NCBI GenBank assembly: GCA_964494505.1
Contig: CAZBRO010000006.1
Location: 162,349-226,348 of the forward strand
Source: CAIYRG01 sp964494505
Lineage (GTDB): Bacteria; Pseudomonadota; Alphaproteobacteria; Micropepsales; Micropepsaceae
Reading direction: 5' to 3'
Length of the DNA stretch: 64,000 bases
Part shown: positions 1 through 7,861 of the stretch, one piece after another
Layout of the letters: every line of letters starts with the position of its first letter
How positions within the stretch are numbered: the stretch's first letter is position 1
Program-made: the position numbers and the translations under genes
The notes under the pieces: generated by a model
The model's input: only the letters and a program-made list of their open reading frames with translations
What the model was told of the DNA's origin: nothing
Database searches by the model: none

Positions 1-1091
1 GGCTGAAATTGCCGATGACCATGGAAATCGCCACCGGCGCTGGACTGTCCGGTAGCCTGGTCGCCGCTGGATCCCCATCCACGCCGCGTCAGGTGCGGTT
101 CGCCGCGGCCGACAAGGCGTTGCGGGCCGGCGCTCTGCCGACGCCGGTTCTGCTGGATGTGCTGGATTCGGCCGCGTTTACGCCACCGGAGCTGGACGGG
201 GCGGCGGCCCTCGCGCCGGCCGAGCCGCTGGTGAACGGGCTCGCTCGGATTCGCGCGGCGCTGAAGATTGCGGGTACCGAGGCGTCGAGGGCCGAGCTTG
301 TGCACACGGCCTTCGTCATTGCCGAACGCGAAGGCGTGCTGGCACAGGTGGCGCAAGCGTTTGCCGACCAGGCCGCTGCGATCGTGCCGGCGCCCGATTG
401 GGGCAATTGGTCCGATCTGATGATCCGGGGACTTCTACTCGCCGATAAGCCCGACGCCGCGCAGCGCTGGTTCGACATCCTCGACCGCAATACCCAGGGA
501 ATGGCGGATACCGTCGACCAGCTGGAGCTTTCGCTGGCGCTCGTGGCGCCTAATGCGCGGCGCAACACAGGCGCCCGCCGCTTGCTCGACCAAATGGCGA
601 ATATCGTGCATCCACCGCCGGCACCGATGATCGTTCAGATGACGGTAGGACCAGATCCGGCGTCTCCGGACCCGGCAGCGCCCGACGCGATGCCCGCGCC
701 GTCACCGCCTCCACCCCCGTCGAAACCGCCGCAGGCGCTTCTCGCGCGGGCAACACTGGATCTCGGCCTGTTCGATGCGCTGGGTGAGCTGAACTCACCC
801 GATGCGCAAAGCGCTGTGGAGCCGCTGATGGCAGAGCCGTCCCCCGGACGCCGCCCACCGCCCGTGCTGATGCAGCGAATCGACAAGGCCGCGCTTTCCG
901 ACGCTCGCGGCGAAGTCGCCTTGTCGGTCGCCACTGCGATAGGCCAGCAAGGCGCGCGCGATTTGGCGCCCGATGCCGTGGTCAGGATGGTGCGCGCGCT
1001 GCAGACGGCGGGCATCCGTGACGCCGCGCATGCGCTGGCGGCCGAAGCGCTGCTCTTGCGACCGCGCGCGGGCGCGGCCGCGGTTCCATGA
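1..1091 (+). CDS. Uncharacterised protein, 5' end outside the window
   Basis: The reading frame is open to the left edge (in-frame codons from base 3, no stop before the first candidate starts TTG at 9 and ATG at 15), so the true start probably lies outside. About 360 residues are visible. The protein is rich in Ala and Leu and has helical stretches that could form TPR-like repeats, for example around residues 85-190. A proline-rich linker lies near residues 218-242, and a second helical part runs to the end. I see no signal peptide, membrane segment or catalytic motif, and do not recognise the family. Its stop overlaps the start of the recombinase gene in an ATGA, so the two are probably co-transcribed and translationally coupled. 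Function unknown. Confidence 0.7.
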   Translation, partial: LKLPMTMEIATGAGLSGSLVAAGSPSTPRQVRFAAADKALRAGALPTPVLLDVLDSAAFTPPELDGAAALAPAEPLVNGLARIRAALKIAGTEASRAELVHTAFVIAEREGVLAQVAQAFADQAAAIVPAPDWGNWSDLMIRGLLLADKPDAAQRWFDILDRNTQGMADTVDQLELSLALVAPNARRNTGARRLLDQMANIVHPPPAPMIVQMTVGPDPASPDPAAPDAMPAPSPPPPPSKPPQALLARATLDLGLFDALGELNSPDAQSAVEPLMAEPSPGRRPPPVLMQRIDKAALSDARGEVALSVATAIGQQGARDLAPDAVVRMVRALQTAGIRDAAHALAAEALLLRPRAGAAAVP

Positions 1092-2071
1092 GCCGCCCCA
1101 AAAAGGCACGCGGCTCGGACAAGGATCGTGCGCTGGTCGAATCGTTTCTCGACATGATGAGCGCCGAGCGCGGCGCAGCCCAGAACACGCTCGATGCCTA
1201 TTCCCGCGACATTCTCGATTTTGCGGCCCATTGCGGGCGCGCCGGGGGCGATTTGAAAAGCGCCGACCGCGAGCAGGTGAGGGCGCATCTTGCATCGCTG
1301 TCCGCGGCGGCAATAAAGGCTTCGTCCCAGGCGCGGAAATTATCCGCGCTGCGCCGCTTCTACGGCTTTCTCTACAGCGAAGGGCTGAGAGGCGACGATC
1401 CTTGCGGCGCGGTCGAAGCGCCGCGATTGTCCCGGCCTCTGCCGAAGATTCTTTCGGCCGATGAAGCGTTGCGGCTGGTCGAAGCCGCGCGGATGCATGC
1501 GGATGAGACGCCCGAAGGCGCGCGGCTCCTGTGCATCGTCGAGATGCTTTACGCATCGGGCCTGCGCATCAGTGAACTGGCGGCGTTGCCTCTGCAAGCG
1601 GTGAAGACGCGCGAGCGTTTCATCCATGTGCGCGGCAAAGGCGGGCGCGAGCGGCTGGCTCCGGTAGGCGACGCAGCGCGTGAGGCGCTGGATGCCTATC
1701 TGGCGGTGCGCGAGGAATTCCTGCCTAGAGGGCGCCTCGGAGTTCAGGCCGCGCGGTATCTGTTCCCATCGCGTGGAGTCGAGGCGCATCTGACGCGAAG
1801 GCGTTGCCACCAGATGCTCAAGACCCTCGCCATCGCGGCGGGAATCGATCCGCAGCGTCTCTCGCCGCATGTATTGCGGCACGCCTTCGCGACGCATCTG
1901 GTGGAAGGCGGCGCGGATTTGAGAAGCGTGCAGACGCTGCTGGGCCATGCCGACATCGCGACCACGCAAATCTATACGCATGTGGCGCGCGACCGGCTGA
2001 AGCGCACCATGGAAGACGCCCACCCACTGGCACGCGGCCCCAAACGAATCCGCGCGGGCGAAAAACCATAG
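1088..2071 (+). CDS. xerD: Site-specific tyrosine recombinase XerD (or XerC)
   Basis: A 327-residue tyrosine recombinase that resolves chromosome dimers at dif together with its partner. An N-terminal SAM-like DNA-binding domain covers about residues 12-100 and the catalytic domain about 118-310. The whole catalytic set is visible: Arg160 in SGLRISEL, Lys184 in RGKGGRER, His261 and Arg264 in HVLRH, His287 in LLGHADI and nucleophile Tyr296 in QIYTHV. The start is the ATG within the ATGA overlap with the preceding gene. XerC and XerD are hard to separate by eye. I choose XerD because of the LLGHADIATTQIYTHV signature and because alphaproteobacterial xerD commonly sits just upstream of accA, as here. 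XerC is the alternative. Confidence 0.88.
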   Translation: MSRPKKARGSDKDRALVESFLDMMSAERGAAQNTLDAYSRDILDFAAHCGRAGGDLKSADREQVRAHLASLSAAAIKASSQARKLSALRRFYGFLYSEGLRGDDPCGAVEAPRLSRPLPKILSADEALRLVEAARMHADETPEGARLLCIVEMLYASGLRISELAALPLQAVKTRERFIHVRGKGGRERLAPVGDAAREALDAYLAVREEFLPRGRLGVQAARYLFPSRGVEAHLTRRRCHQMLKTLAIAAGIDPQRLSPHVLRHAFATHLVEGGADLRSVQTLLGHADIATTQIYTHVARDRLKRTMEDAHPLARGPKRIRAGEKP

Positions 2072-2095
2072 GCGGGTGGTTATCCGAGCAGCAAA

Positions 2096-2124
2096 CATCC
2101 TCGTCCTGAGCTTGCCGAAGGATG
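2096..2124. repeat. Small imperfect palindrome, REP-like
   Basis: CATCC at 2096-2100 is mirrored by GGATG at 2120-2124 around the core TCCTGAGCTTGCCGAAGGA. From general knowledge, near-identical palindromes (TCCT..GAGCTTG..GAAGGA) are scattered between genes in many alphaproteobacterial genomes as REP-like elements. I see only one copy here. It lies in the xerD-accA gap and could act as a weak terminator or mRNA 3' stabiliser, but no T-run follows. Confidence 0.45.
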
Positions 2125-2197
2125 CGAACGGGTTCCCTTTGACAGAAGACTCGCAGCTTGCCACTGTCCGGCCCCCGTTGGATTAACGACCGGTTCC

Positions 2198-3181
2198 ATG
2201 AACGTTTTTCTCGATTTCGAAAAGCCTATCGCCGATCTCGAAGGCAAGATCGAAGAGCTGCGCCAGATGGGGCAGGGCGATGGCGTGGACGATGGTGCGC
2301 GCACCCAGGGCATCAATATCGATGAGGAAATCGCCCGCCTCCAGGTCAAGGCAGCCCAGCTCATCGCGGAAACCTATGCCCGGTTGACGCCCTGGCAAAA
2401 GGCACAGGTCGCCCGCCATCCGGCGCGTCCTCACTTCTCCGATTATGCCACGAGCCTGATCGCCGATTTCACCCCGCTCGCGGGCGACCGGCTCTATGGC
2501 GACGACAAGGCGGTGGTTGCCGGGCTTGGCCGCTTTCGCGGGCGCCCGGTCGCGATTGTCGGCCAGGAAAAAGGCAACGACACCAAGTCCCGCCTCAAGC
2601 ACAATTTCGGCATGGCGCTTCCGGAAGGCTATCGCAAGGTGCAGCGCCTGTTCGAAATGGCGAACCGGTTCGGACTGCCGGTGATTTCGCTGGTCGACAC
2701 GGCCGGCGCCTATCCCGGCGTTGGCGCCGAGGAGCGCGGCCAGGCCGAAGCCATCGCGCGCTCGACGCAAGCCTGCCTCGGCCTGACAACGCCGTTCGTT
2801 GCAACCATCATCGGCGAAGGCGGATCGGGCGGGGCTGTTGCGATTGCGGCCGCGAACAAAGTCTACATGCTGGAGCACGCGATCTATTCGGTGATCTCTC
2901 CGGAGGGCTGCGCCTCGATCCTGTGGCACAAATCGGACAAGGCCGCGGACGCAGCGGCGGCCATGAAGATCACTGCGCAGGACCTCATGCAGCTGAAGGT
3001 GATCGACGGGATCGTTCCCGAACCCATCGGCGGCGCGCATCGCGGGCCGGAGCGCGCCATCCAGGCCGCGGGCGATCAAATTGAACGCGCGCTGTCCGAG
3101 CTTTCCGAATTGCCGCCGGATGAACTCAAGCGTTCGAGGCGCGAGAAATATCTTCAGATCGGCCGGCTGGAAACAGCGTGA
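2198..3181 (+). CDS. accA: Acetyl-CoA carboxylase carboxyltransferase subunit alpha
   Basis: A 327-residue cytosolic protein, close to the usual 315-325 of AccA. With AccD it forms the carboxyltransferase that moves CO2 from carboxybiotin to acetyl-CoA, making malonyl-CoA for fatty acid synthesis. It begins with the typical MNVFLDFEKPIADLE helix. The crotonase-like core is visible as RFRGRPVAIVGQEKG, then the VDTAGAYPG oxyanion region and GEGGSGGAVAI. The tail is helical. The start is the ATG at 2198. The gene ends 13 bases from the end of the convergent murein hydrolase gene. The xerD-accA order is common in alphaproteobacteria. Confidence 0.97.
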   Translation: MNVFLDFEKPIADLEGKIEELRQMGQGDGVDDGARTQGINIDEEIARLQVKAAQLIAETYARLTPWQKAQVARHPARPHFSDYATSLIADFTPLAGDRLYGDDKAVVAGLGRFRGRPVAIVGQEKGNDTKSRLKHNFGMALPEGYRKVQRLFEMANRFGLPVISLVDTAGAYPGVGAEERGQAEAIARSTQACLGLTTPFVATIIGEGGSGGAVAIAAANKVYMLEHAIYSVISPEGCASILWHKSDKAADAAAAMKITAQDLMQLKVIDGIVPEPIGGAHRGPERAIQAAGDQIERALSELSELPPDELKRSRREKYLQIGRLETA

Positions 3182-3194
3182 TTCGATAGCCACG

Positions 3195-4514
3195 TCAGGT
3201 CGTGGTCGAGCGCCCAGAATCGGCCAACGCACCCGGAATCGGCAGCAGTCCGACATGCGTGCCCGCACGGTCGATGGTCAATTGCTGCCGCCGGTTTGCG
3301 TGACCTTCGAGCGGCAGACCGATGTGGACCCAACGCCCGAACTCGTGGATCACCTGATCGAAATCGAGCGTGCTCGCGGCAATGGCGCGCGCAATCTGCA
3401 GCGGCGAACCGAACCCGGGACAGACGAAATCCGCGGCGAGCCCGAAAAGATGCATGCTGGTCGGCTGGCTGCCGGCCGCCTGGTTGAGCTCGGGACAGCG
3501 ATAGGCGCTGTTGATCCGAATCGGGCGGTTGCCGAGGAGCGCCCGGATTTGCTCCATGACCGGCGCCAACCGGCGGAGATTTCCGATCAAAGCCGCGGAA
3601 GGAATGTTCGAAATCCCTTTCTCGCGAGCTATGTCCGAGGCGGTCAATTCGGTCAGCGTGAAATGGGGCGAAAGAGAATCGCCGGGGCCAGCCGAGGGCA
3701 CGCTTCCGGTCTGAACCGGTTCCGGCGCGGGCAGCTCTGTTTTTGTGACAGCCGGCGGGGTCAGATCGAGACTGCGCCGGCTGGTGTTGTAATAACCGAT
3801 CCAGCGATCGATATGTTCGCCATATTGAACCAGATGCCAGGGATTGGCTTCGGTCGCCAGCGGACTTCCGGCATTGTAGGTCGCAGCAATCAAAGGCAGC
3901 TGGTCCTGATGCGAGGATCGTCGCGTATTCAGATATTCCGTAGCCAGTTGTGCCGCGTGGAGGGAATCGGCGGCGAGACGCACGAGCTGATCCCGGATAC
4001 GGTCGGGCAAAGCGCCCGGTAACGTCCGCTGCGACGGCAAATCATCAGCCGTCGACAACAGCATCTGATGCGCTCCGACCGAGATTTTCGAAGGCGTCGC
4101 GATCGGTCCAACGTAATTCGGTTCGCGGCGCACCAGCCAGCGGGTGGGTTTGCTGGTGCCGATCTCGCGCACCATGTCGTCGAGCCGGATATCGAGTGGA
4201 ACATCGGGGCGGGCAGCGAGAGTCCGCTCCATCGTCTGGACGTCCAGCGGGCTCGGCACCGTGCCAAAGGACTCCGTCATCGCGTTGGCGACAAGAATGT
4301 CCAGCCCCGTTCCCTGCAGATCGAGTGCACCAAGCTGCAGGCGGCCATCGTAGAACGCGCGAATACGGCGCACCTGTTCGCTGGAACCGGGTCGGGAGAC
4401 GAAGGACGGACAATTTCCGGCGTCCTGAACCTCGCAGAAATAGGTCGGGCTGCGGCATCGCCAGCGGCGGCCTCCGGCGAAGCTGAACCAATCGTCTCCG
4501 AGACTCTGAAGCAT
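3195..4514 (-). CDS. Two-domain murein hydrolase: lysozyme/SLT-like plus peptidase M15
   Basis: A 439-residue protein with two apparent peptidoglycan-cutting domains. Residues 50-245 look like a lytic-transglycosylase/lysozyme fold: ANAMTES gives a candidate catalytic Glu81, SVGAHQML matches the usual GAMGLMQ block, and AATYNAGSP at 210-218 matches the AAYNAG block. A Pro/Thr linker covers about 250-280. Residues 285-420 are a peptidase M15 (VanY/YcbK-like D-Ala carboxypeptidase) domain with zinc ligands His355, Asp362 and His397 in SMHLFGLAADF and WVHIGL. I see no clear signal peptide, so export is unexplained. It is the last gene of a four-gene minus-strand operon and starts 1 base after the stop of the preceding gene. 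The catalytic Glu is assigned only by pattern. It could be an effector or endolysin-like enzyme. Confidence 0.78.
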   Translation of the reverse strand: MLQSLGDDWFSFAGGRRWRCRSPTYFCEVQDAGNCPSFVSRPGSSEQVRRIRAFYDGRLQLGALDLQGTGLDILVANAMTESFGTVPSPLDVQTMERTLAARPDVPLDIRLDDMVREIGTSKPTRWLVRREPNYVGPIATPSKISVGAHQMLLSTADDLPSQRTLPGALPDRIRDQLVRLAADSLHAAQLATEYLNTRRSSHQDQLPLIAATYNAGSPLATEANPWHLVQYGEHIDRWIGYYNTSRRSLDLTPPAVTKTELPAPEPVQTGSVPSAGPGDSLSPHFTLTELTASDIAREKGISNIPSAALIGNLRRLAPVMEQIRALLGNRPIRINSAYRCPELNQAAGSQPTSMHLFGLAADFVCPGFGSPLQIARAIAASTLDFDQVIHEFGRWVHIGLPLEGHANRRQQLTIDRAGTHVGLLPIPGALADSGRSTTT

Positions 4515-4515
4515 C

Positions 4516-4905
4516 TTACGCCGCGACAGTTTCGGACGTGAAGGTTCCGTTTCCTTGTCGCTTGACGGCGAGCGTCATCCGCATGCCGCCGGCTTCAGCG
4601 GCAGAAAATTCGTAATGCTGCATGATCTCCGGTTCGCCGCTCTTGCCCGCAAGCGCGCGGTAGCAGGCCGCAATCCGATGCTTCAACGATTGCAGCAGCC
4701 CGGCGCGCACCGGGATCAGCGAGACGTCGAGCGTCAGTTCCGAAACCTCCAGCCACGACGTGGCGATCGTTTCGTTCCCAGGGATCAAATCCCGCGCGAG
4801 TGCCGCGTTTGCCAATACTTGCGATTGGCGGAAGCTCGCATCTGCTCTCGTGACCTCCATGCTCAGGAATTGCAGGAGTTCGTTCAACGTAAACCGTGTC
4901 CTCAT
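4516..4905 (-). CDS. Small uncharacterised protein of the DUF2589 operon
   Basis: A 129-residue protein with no signal peptide or membrane segment. The N-terminal half is helical (FTLNELLQFLSMEVTRADAS). The centre has a beta-rich run, SWLEVSELTLDVSLIPV, whose pattern resembles the strands in the two upstream DUF2589 proteins, so it may be a divergent relative or partner. This resemblance is by eye only. The start is an ATG; GGAG lies about 11 bases upstream. Its TAA stop is 1 base from the murein hydrolase start, so the two are almost certainly translationally coupled. Function unknown. Confidence 0.65.
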   Translation of the reverse strand: MRTRFTLNELLQFLSMEVTRADASFRQSQVLANAALARDLIPGNETIATSWLEVSELTLDVSLIPVRAGLLQSLKHRIAACYRALAGKSGEPEIMQHYEFSAAEAGGMRMTLAVKRQGNGTFTSETVAA

Positions 4906-4976
4906 GGCTCGCGACGCTCCTTCGACAAAGACCGGTTCGCATATGGTGTCCGGCGGGCCGGCGCCTTGTTGGCCTC

Positions 4977-5594
4977 TCAGCCCGCCGGCGGGGCCCCGAC
5001 TGGGCCTTGATCCTTGGGCTCCGCGATCTTGGCCAGAAGGCTGAGCAGCCGCGCGAGTCCTTCCGGAATCGGGGCTTCGCTCGCGTGAATGGTGACTTCC
5101 ATCACGCCGCTGCGATTGGTGGTGGATTCCTGGGAGGACTGGGAGGAGAGATTTCCCTTCAGCGTGGCGGAAATGAAAGGAATCAGACTGGTTCCGGCCG
5201 TTGCACTCAGGTCGACCCCTTTGCTGACCGCGCTCTTGTCGGCGACCACCTGACTGATCTCATATTTGAAGTGATTGGTCATCGAATCGATGCGCAGATG
5301 CGGGATCGGCACGATGGACAAAAGCGGCACGTCCAGGTGAACGTGCTTCTCTTGTGTTACCGGTTGTCCTCCAGGGGCCGCTGGCGGGTTTGTCTCCTGA
5401 TATTGCAGGTCGAACACGACCTTTTGCGGCGTCCGGACATGGGTGGCCGGGTCTTCGTCCGTCAGTCCCTTGATGAATTCCAGGGTTGCCTGAGCGGCGG
5501 CGGCCTGCGCCTTCACCGTCGCAATGAGCGGCGTCGCGATGAGAAACTCGATCGGCAATGCCTGAAACTCTGTTGCGGGGATGATGTCGGCCAT
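4977..5594 (-). CDS. DUF2589 domain protein, copy 2
   Basis: A 205-residue protein that I recognise as DUF2589, a family with no assigned function. It starts with the family's helical N-terminus (LPIEFLIATPLIATVKAQ, then an Ala/Gln-rich helix). It continues with the strand-rich block VPLLSIVPIPHLRIDSMTNHFKYEI, then a Ser/Thr-rich stretch, and ends VMEVTIHASEAPIPEGLARLLSLL. There is no signal peptide; the N-terminal helix is amphipathic rather than a clean membrane span. A strong AGGAGG ribosome site precedes the ATG. It is the second gene of the operon, 14 bases after the first DUF2589 gene. The pairing of two paralogues suggests that the proteins assemble with each other, which is inference. 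Confidence 0.78.
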   Translation of the reverse strand: MADIIPATEFQALPIEFLIATPLIATVKAQAAAAQATLEFIKGLTDEDPATHVRTPQKVVFDLQYQETNPPAAPGGQPVTQEKHVHLDVPLLSIVPIPHLRIDSMTNHFKYEISQVVADKSAVSKGVDLSATAGTSLIPFISATLKGNLSSQSSQESTTNRSGVMEVTIHASEAPIPEGLARLLSLLAKIAEPKDQGPVGAPPAG

Positions 5595-5608
5595 GGATGC
5601 CTCCTGGG

Positions 5609-6319
5609 CTATGAGCCTTGTTCTGTGGAATTTGGCTTATCCGGTATCGTTTTCAGTGAAGAATTCTGTGTCATCGCTACCAGTAATTTCTGCAGTCCGG
5701 CCGGCGTCGGCAGCCGGCTCAATTTGACGTCCATTTTAATGCTCGCGAGCTTTTGCGCGCTCTTGCCGTCGCCGGGGTCGGAGAGCGTTCCTCGCACGCT
5801 CACCGGCTCACTCACGAGATACCAAGGGCGGGCATCTTGCGGTGGCGCGGCGCCACCTTGCACCTGGGATCGGAGATCCTTGTTTGTTTCATGTTCCCGC
5901 TTCAGAGACGCTTGTTCGGAGGCCTGCATCTGTTCGTGATGGCTGACTTCGCGGATCGCCATTTCCAGATTGAAGGTCGCGCTTTCGATGCCAAGCGGCT
6001 GCAGCGGAACGAGCGCAAGTGTGGGCACCGATATTTCGATGACCTTCCCATCCTCTCCGTCAATTCTGAATGTCTGCGAGTAAGAGGCCTCGTCTGCCGC
6101 GGGTTTGGCGTCTTTTTCTGTCGCGATCCACGGCGAATGGGGGTAACCGACCTGAAGCACCAGGTTCAGGAATGACCGAGCCGCGTGCACCTGGGCTTTG
6201 GCCAGCGCATCGAGCGGCGCAAGAATGGCCTGTGAGAGCGAGATGACGGATTCCGACGCTGGCCCGGGAGTGAAGCCGTCGCCGGAACCGCCGCTTCCAT
6301 TGTTGTCGCTATTGGCCAC
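5609..6319 (-). CDS. DUF2589 domain protein, copy 1
   Basis: A 236-residue paralogue of the next gene. The shared layout is clear: an N-terminal helix (SVISLSQAILAPLDALAKAQ), the strand block ISVPTLALVPLQPLGIESA, a charged helix rich in Gln and Glu (about residues 130-160), and the closing IKMDVKLSRLPTPAGLQKLL, which matches the EVTIHASEAPIPEGLARLL ending of its neighbour. The start is a GTG at 6319 with GGAG about 10 bases upstream. It leads the minus-strand operon DUF2589, DUF2589, small protein, murein hydrolase. I do not know its function. Two different DUF2589 proteins encoded side by side point to a hetero-oligomer. Confidence 0.74.
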   Translation of the reverse strand: MANSDNNGSGGSGDGFTPGPASESVISLSQAILAPLDALAKAQVHAARSFLNLVLQVGYPHSPWIATEKDAKPAADEASYSQTFRIDGEDGKVIEISVPTLALVPLQPLGIESATFNLEMAIREVSHHEQMQASEQASLKREHETNKDLRSQVQGGAAPPQDARPWYLVSEPVSVRGTLSDPGDGKSAQKLASIKMDVKLSRLPTPAGLQKLLVAMTQNSSLKTIPDKPNSTEQGS

Positions 6320-6636
6320 TGTTTCAGCTCCATCCCGGAGGATCGATACGCCGTCGCAACGCTAACCGGACACGGGAGCTCAGCTTCACGCTCGCAAACG
6401 AAAGTTGCGCGCATCGCATAACGCTCTTCAAGAGATGCCCCGCGTGCCGGCCGACATTGCCCGCCGCTATCGCAGTCCCCCTCGAAGGCGCTAGCGGAAA
6501 CAACTCAATTGGTACCAGAGCGCCCAATCTTTGTGGAGTCGCAACCCGATGAAGGTGGACCGAACCGGTACAATTGCAAACCGCGCCTTCGGTTCCATTC
6601 ACCGACGCCGCGTTCGCCGGCCGGAAAGGCAGATGT
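6320..6636. other. Intergenic region upstream of the DUF2589 operon
   Basis: About 317 bases between the CsgG-like gene and the DUF2589 operon, both on the minus strand. It should carry the operon promoter and the CsgG-like 3' end. I see an imperfect hairpin near 6470-6508 and a GAACCG/CGGTTC inverted repeat around 6560-6597. There is no convincing -35/-10 pair, no terminator T-run and no supported gene. Confidence 0.5.
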
Positions 6637-7587
6637 TTATTTCGCCAGCTCGAACATGATCGAGGAAACCCAGCCCTGATTACCGAGTTCGTCCTTCACT
6701 TCCCACATCAAGCCGTTCTTGTTGCCGGTGGGATAAAGACGCATGCCTTGATCGACCGGCCGCACCACCTGACTCTGGGTCGAAGGCTGCGAAAACATCG
6801 TGGTTGCCCTCGTCGCGATCACCATTTGTTGCGCCGCAGCCGTAGGCGCGCCACCCGGCCCGGGCAAGCCGCCGAGCTGATCGACGAGTTTGGTATAGGC
6901 ATCGAGATAGGCGAGCGTAATGACCTGACCGATCTCGGTATTGTTGTAACCGGTTGCTCCGGCCGCGCCGAACCCGCCATAGCCGAATACGCCGCCGCCA
7001 ACGCCGAAGCCCACATCGGTCTTCTTGCTGTGGCCGTCAATCGTTGCCATGATCTGTGTGGTACGAACATTGGTGATGGCCAAAGTGACATCGGCCGTCG
7101 AAGAGTTGAAGCTCAAGCCACCGGCAAGCGCGCCAAGCGTGCGGTTGCCGAGCAGGCCTCCCAAAGCTCCGCCGATATTGTTCCCGCTGGCCCTCGCATT
7201 TTGTGAGATGATGTCGGGCACGAGAATATAATCAGCCGCGACGATCTGGCCGCCGCCGATATTGGAGCCTTGCTGCAGATTTCCGCCGGAGGACAAGGCG
7301 CGTTCACGCTGTGCGGCTGCCAGTCCTGCGCCGCGATCGACGAGCGAAAAGCACCCGGACTGCTGCACGAAGACTTTGATCAGTGCTTCCGGCGAACCGA
7401 GCCGCAACTCGCTCCACCAATTGCGCTGGGGCTCCTCCACTGCGAGATTGCCGAGCGATTGGGCGCAACGCGGAATATCCGCCTGTTTCTGCTGACGCTG
7501 TTCCTGTGCGCTGGCTGCCAAGACGTTCGTGGAAAGAAGGCTCAAAGCCGAGCCGGCAATCAATCCCGAGATAAGCGACTTACGCAT
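6637..7587 (-). CDS. CsgG-family secreted protein with C-terminal SH3-like domain
   Basis: A 316-residue protein. A signal peptide (MRKSLISGLIAGSALSLL to about residue 25) is followed by a CsgG-like domain: PEALIKVFVQQSGCFSLVDRG and AQRERAL match the conserved core, AADYILVPDII and VTLAITNVRTTQIM are the typical strands, and a long Gly/Ala stretch covers the pore-loop region. The last 60 residues resemble a bacterial SH3 domain (TTMFSQPSTQSQVV to NQGWVSSIMF). CsgG is an outer-membrane lipoprotein export channel, but no lipobox Cys is visible here, so this may be a soluble or differently anchored relative. The start at ATG 7587 (ribosome site CAGGGG) is preferred over an upstream in-frame start that would add an improbable N-terminus before the signal peptide. 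It stands alone. Confidence 0.75.
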   Translation of the reverse strand: MRKSLISGLIAGSALSLLSTNVLAASAQEQRQQKQADIPRCAQSLGNLAVEEPQRNWWSELRLGSPEALIKVFVQQSGCFSLVDRGAGLAAAQRERALSSGGNLQQGSNIGGGQIVAADYILVPDIISQNARASGNNIGGALGGLLGNRTLGALAGGLSFNSSTADVTLAITNVRTTQIMATIDGHSKKTDVGFGVGGGVFGYGGFGAAGATGYNNTEIGQVITLAYLDAYTKLVDQLGGLPGPGGAPTAAAQQMVIATRATTMFSQPSTQSQVVRPVDQGMRLYPTGNKNGLMWEVKDELGNQGWVSSIMFELAK

Positions 7588-7861
7588 TGTCGAGCCCCTG
7601 TAAATAATTGTCGCTGCCCCACGCACCCAGCATAGCGCGGCGCGCGAAGTACAGCCACAAAGCTTTTGCTTCCAAAATGTAAAACCGAAGCTGCCGGGCT
7701 TCGCGGCGCACCGCAATGATCTGCATCAATGCTGAGCTGTTCGACGGTTGGGCATCGCACGGCTCCTATGGCAGCGCTTGAGCTTCCCGTCCGGACCGCG
7801 GCAGCACCTGTCAGGGCCCGGCAAATCTGGTAGAATTAATGCCAATTCGCTGGAGGCTGGC

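Noticed and set aside
7763..7777. Sigma54-like TGGCAG with GC 10 bases on, before the small secreted protein
   Set aside because: Only GG and GC match; the -12 TT is absent and the distance to the start is long.
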